64,000 nt of DNA from Limnomonas spitsbergensis (taxonomy: Eukaryota > Chlorophyta > Chlorophyceae > Chlamydomonadales), in the NCBI GenBank assembly GCA_037349105.1, contig JAYJMM010000119.1:5963001-6027000 (forward strand), given 5' to 3'. Positions 60,913 to 64,000 of this stretch are shown piece by piece. Every line of letters begins with the position of its first letter. Position 1 is the first letter of the stretch. The position numbers and the translations under genes were made by a program. The notes beneath the pieces were generated by a model, which was not told the origin of the DNA, ran no database searches, and saw nothing but the letters and a program-made list of their open reading frames with translations.

Positions 60913-62319
60913 TCACAGTTACGCTGCAAGAGGAGAGTCGCTCCTGTAACTTCTAGTAGTGCGTTATGATATGAATGACGCGTGGATGCCAGCAGCGATG
61001 AATGAGCAGCAAGGAAGTAAGGACTCACGGACAGATGACCGTGGGCGGCCGATCACGGCCTGAATTGCTGGCATTGCGTGGCAGCTTCGGCATTTCCTGA
61101 AGGTTGTGTGAAACGGTGAAATGATGGGAGGCGAGGGACGATGAGACGCGATGCCATTCCACGTCATCGCAGCAGGTGTGGACATAACGAGCGTGGATCT
61201 GTCATCAGTCGTTAAACCCGAACCGGCTGAAACCCTCACCACAAACCTACCCTTTAATGCGTAACGTTACGAAACCGATATCCGAATTCAGGTTCGCGCG
61301 ACTTCTGACACTCGACAGCGATGTTTACTCATGACAACTGGAATATTCCGCATTTAACAGGTGTTTTTCATTTCTTGCTTCCCTGTACCCCTGTACCCCT
61401 ACCTGCAATGCCTACCACCTCACTTATTTTCTTGCGCACGCACGCACACACGACATGCACACACGTGCCTCTCTGCCTGCTAGACGGAAGCTTGGAAAAA
61501 GTCCTCGCCCGCTGTCTAGCCAGCCAGTGCCTACCACACCTAGCCAAAATTAAAGGTCGTTTTTATCCATTAGGTAATTTTACTGACAGGCATGCATGCA
61601 TGGCAAGTGGCAACCCGACATGCTAGCTTCCACATTCCTCACGCACAGGCGGTACTACTCATGATGAGGTCCTGCGGACTGCCACCAGGTGGTCTGTGCT
61701 GCGTGGCCCATCAACACCTTGCCTCACTCACTAAGGATGGCAACTAACTACAACGACATATATATGGCGCACTGCCGCCAACATGCCTCCATGCATGATG
61801 CACGCAATATCTAGACGCGTCGCTTGGAGCTCAGTTCTACTCTATACTCTGGAGCTCAGAAGACTTGTGCGTTCCAACCACCAACTAGCATCCCCAACAG
61901 GACCCAACAGAATGGTACCTCATACCCATCAGGGGGCCATTCACTGCCGACACTTCATGATGCTGCCATCAACGGTATGAGCCGCCCGTCACTCATTCCC
62001 TATGCAGGGTACTTTCCACTGCATGATGAACTTGGATCTGTCCTCCAGCACTTCCGTTCAGTCCCTCCCGGCTTCTTCAAGCCTGGCCTGGAGGCATGGA
62101 GGTCTTGTCAGAATATTGCATGGAGGCGGCTAGGGACCTCCAGCACTTCATTGCTACAACGCTGGGTTCAGCCAAGGCCCGGACAGCACATGCGCCACCA
62201 TGCGTTGCAACCAGCAAGGCTGCCGATGTGTCAGCAACATCAGAGGCGCCCTGCTCATCACTACCCGTATTGGCCAAAGGTTAAGCTTGAGCAACTGCTA
62301 GACTGTCCCTTCTAAACCA
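60913..62319. other. No recognised gene
   Basis: Frames at 61321-61626 and 61824-62315 (+) are open but show no domain. In 61980-62290 two frames share PLHDELGSVLQHFRSVPPGF and EVLSEYCMEAARDLQHF across a frame change, as a decayed coding block would. The first exon of RPE could lie here or beyond the window, but no KIAPS-like coding sequence with a matching donor was found. Confidence 0.4.
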
Positions 62320-62420
62320 GTCAATGACGTTACACGCTAGACTGTTCCTTCTAAACCAGTCAATGACGTTGCTCAAAAAGGTTCGGCCGTGTGGGCGCAT
62401 TGCCAAGGTAGGCAGAAAAA
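62320..62420 (+). repeat. Dispersed repeat C, partial tandem copies
   Basis: AACCAGTCAATGACGTTACA at 62317 and AACCAGTCAATGACGTTGCT at 62355, the second followed by CAAAAAGGTTCGGCCGTGTG. They share TCAATGACATTACAC and AAGGCTTGGCCG words with the other C copies. Confidence 0.55.
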
Positions 62421-62552
62421 GGGGAGCGGGGGTGAACCTGCGTATCTGGTTGCGTGGGCCATTCGTATCTGTCGGCCTCGGTCCAGAGGCGTTGAGCGTC
62501 CACCGTTACCAGCGGCAAGTGGCCATGATCGTGGCCAAATGAGGGATGTTTC

Positions 62553-62710
62553 ATGAATGGGGAGGAGCGCGAACGCTACAGCCCCCTACCAGAAATTAAA
62601 CGGTGCAGTACGCCACTTGGACGCCTGCTGCTGAAACCGCCCACGAAGTGCAATGTGGGCAGAAGCAGCAGAGGGACAGCCTTTGTGATCACTGTGCCCA
62701 CCCCGTCAGG
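62553..62710 (+). CDS. Possible exon of an unrecognised gene
   Basis: An open frame MNGEERERYSPLPEIKRCST onward that meets a strong donor (CAG|GTAAGTATG at 62711). It has no domain. The opposite strand is also open here for 225 codons (63253-62576), so coding sense cannot be decided. The rest to 64000 shows no supported gene. Confidence 0.2.
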
Positions 62711-64000
62711 TAAGTATGATCTCCACATCTTCAACAACGATTTAGTCAGGCTGCCCAGGAGGTGTCGTATTGCGCCGATGGTGGGGTTAGAGAGAGTTTC
62801 GACGGCGGCGTCAACTTGAGATCTTCCCAACATACAGTTATTTGTCATATGCAGACCGCGATGGTTCAAGTGCAAATTATATGTAGCGATGCCACTGACC
62901 TGGGGAACTGTATGCACATGTCTATAGGCAGATGTTGAACTCCAGCCACCTTGATTCCCGTGCTGGACTGTTGTTACCCAACTGACCATAAGTCTGGCCC
63001 TATGGTACTGGGCCGCGATGCCCAACATGGCCTCGACGCCACAAGGGCCATGGTTACCTAATTTCACACTCAACTGCGAGTCCTCCGACCCCATATACAA
63101 GCGCATGTGTTCGGCACCTGTTCGGCCTCTTACTTCGACTCCGGTTTCTGGCTCATGGCTTCGGGTTTTGTCTATTGTTTTCGGTTTCTGATTTTTGTTT
63201 CGGGCTCCCCTGTGGTGTGCCGCTGCTTCTTGGACTTGTGTTCTGGTGTCCATGGTGTCTACGTTCTTTGTGTTGGGTCCCTGTCGGTCTGTCTGTGGTG
63301 TTTATGTGTCATCTGTTGGTTCCCGTAGCTGTTGTTTTGGGTTTGGTTTCTGGTCCCTGTCTCGTTCCTCGTTCTCTGCTTTCTCTCCGGTTCGCGCAGC
63401 CTGGCCCTTTCGCAAAAGGCTGTGGGTGGTTTCGTCAATTTTGTAACAACAACCTGCTTGCCTTTTCTCAGCTGTCGAAGAGGGCCATGAGCGCACCTGG
63501 GCTGTTTTCTGTGTTTGCGCCTCAGGTTACAAATGGGCGGCCAGCCTCATACTTTACAAAGTCCAAGCAAAAGAAAGGTACTAAACCCAGGTAGGTTGCT
63601 GCTCTGCCTAGGGCGAAGGTGATGAGAAGGGTGACATGCATGACGAGTGGGTTGCATGAAGGAGGGCCTGCCTCAATTGCCAGCGCTTTTTGGAGACTCC
63701 CATTGCATGCCCACCAAACCCTCAAAGTCCCCAGTGTGTTAGGTATACCGGTGGCGGCATTCGCGCAATGCCTAACTCACCTGATCGTGACTTACTGTTT
63801 GCCGACGTGATCGAGATTGATTTTTGAGCAGGGCCCAGACTCTATCTGGGCTAATAGCCCAGGGTTACCCAGTACGGGCCGTATTGGCCTAAAATCCCGT
63901 ACCGTATTTCTTACCGCACCGTACCGTTTGCAACACGGCCAAGTACGGTCGCCATGAGAGCGTACGTGCACAGATCAGTCAAACATATCAGATACCATCA

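Noticed and set aside
60964..61242. First exon of RPE with a donor near 61020
   Set aside because: The phase does not fit the acceptor at 58931 and the residues (AIQAVIGRPRSS) do not resemble an RPE N-terminus.
62576..63253. 225-codon minus-strand open frame
   Set aside because: No domain, unusual composition, overlapped by an equally plausible plus-strand exon; chance is likely.

Overview
The window looks like nuclear DNA of a green alga. Protein-coding exons are short and GC-rich, separated by long GT-AG introns packed with tandem repeats and short inverted-repeat transposons. The repeat style and the protein families fit a repeat-rich prasinophyte such as Cymbomonas or a relative; that assignment is inference, not proof. 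No bacterial, plastid or rRNA/tRNA genes were recognised.

Three cellular genes can be reconstructed exon by exon. (1) 1447-11586, + strand: the C-terminal 12 exons of importin-5 / karyopherin beta-3, a nuclear import receptor, running into the window from the left. (2) 15411-25535, + strand: a TKL-like protein kinase of about 12 exons that has lost the catalytic HRD aspartate (HGS) and the DFG glycine (DFR), so probably a pseudokinase; an upstream low-complexity exon at 14127-14813 may belong to it. (3) 58930-28320, - strand: cytosolic-type ribulose-5-phosphate 3-epimerase (RPE), seven exons found, all internal introns phase 0. Its last intron is about 21.9 kb, and its sixth exon carries a 2-nt frame break. 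Genes 2 and 3 are convergent.

The giant RPE intron holds a composite mobile element (about 29.6-49.3 kb). Its outer parts are inverted copies of one unknown element with divergent genes (an HTH protein on one side; on the other an unknown protein followed by a GIY-YIG nuclease domain). A near-perfect palindrome is centred at about 33657. Between the arms lies an 11-kb retroelement-like block with a 2246-residue Gag-like protein (capsid-like region, protease-like DSA motif, three CCHC knuckles) and a second protein in the -1 frame interrupted by one TAG; no reverse transcriptase is present.

The most striking pattern is window-wide. Exon edges with their splice sites are repeated in tandem inside the adjoining intron (importin exons 1, 3, 4, 7, 9 and 10; kinase exons 7 and 8; RPE exon 6), and many minisatellites begin within about 20 bp of a splice site. 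Two families of hAT-like MITEs, many with visible 8-bp target duplications, fill the same introns, often within 50 bp of a splice site. Together these suggest ongoing remodelling of intron ends. 11.6-14.1 kb, 25.5-28.3 kb and 59.8-64 kb contain no gene that I can recognise.
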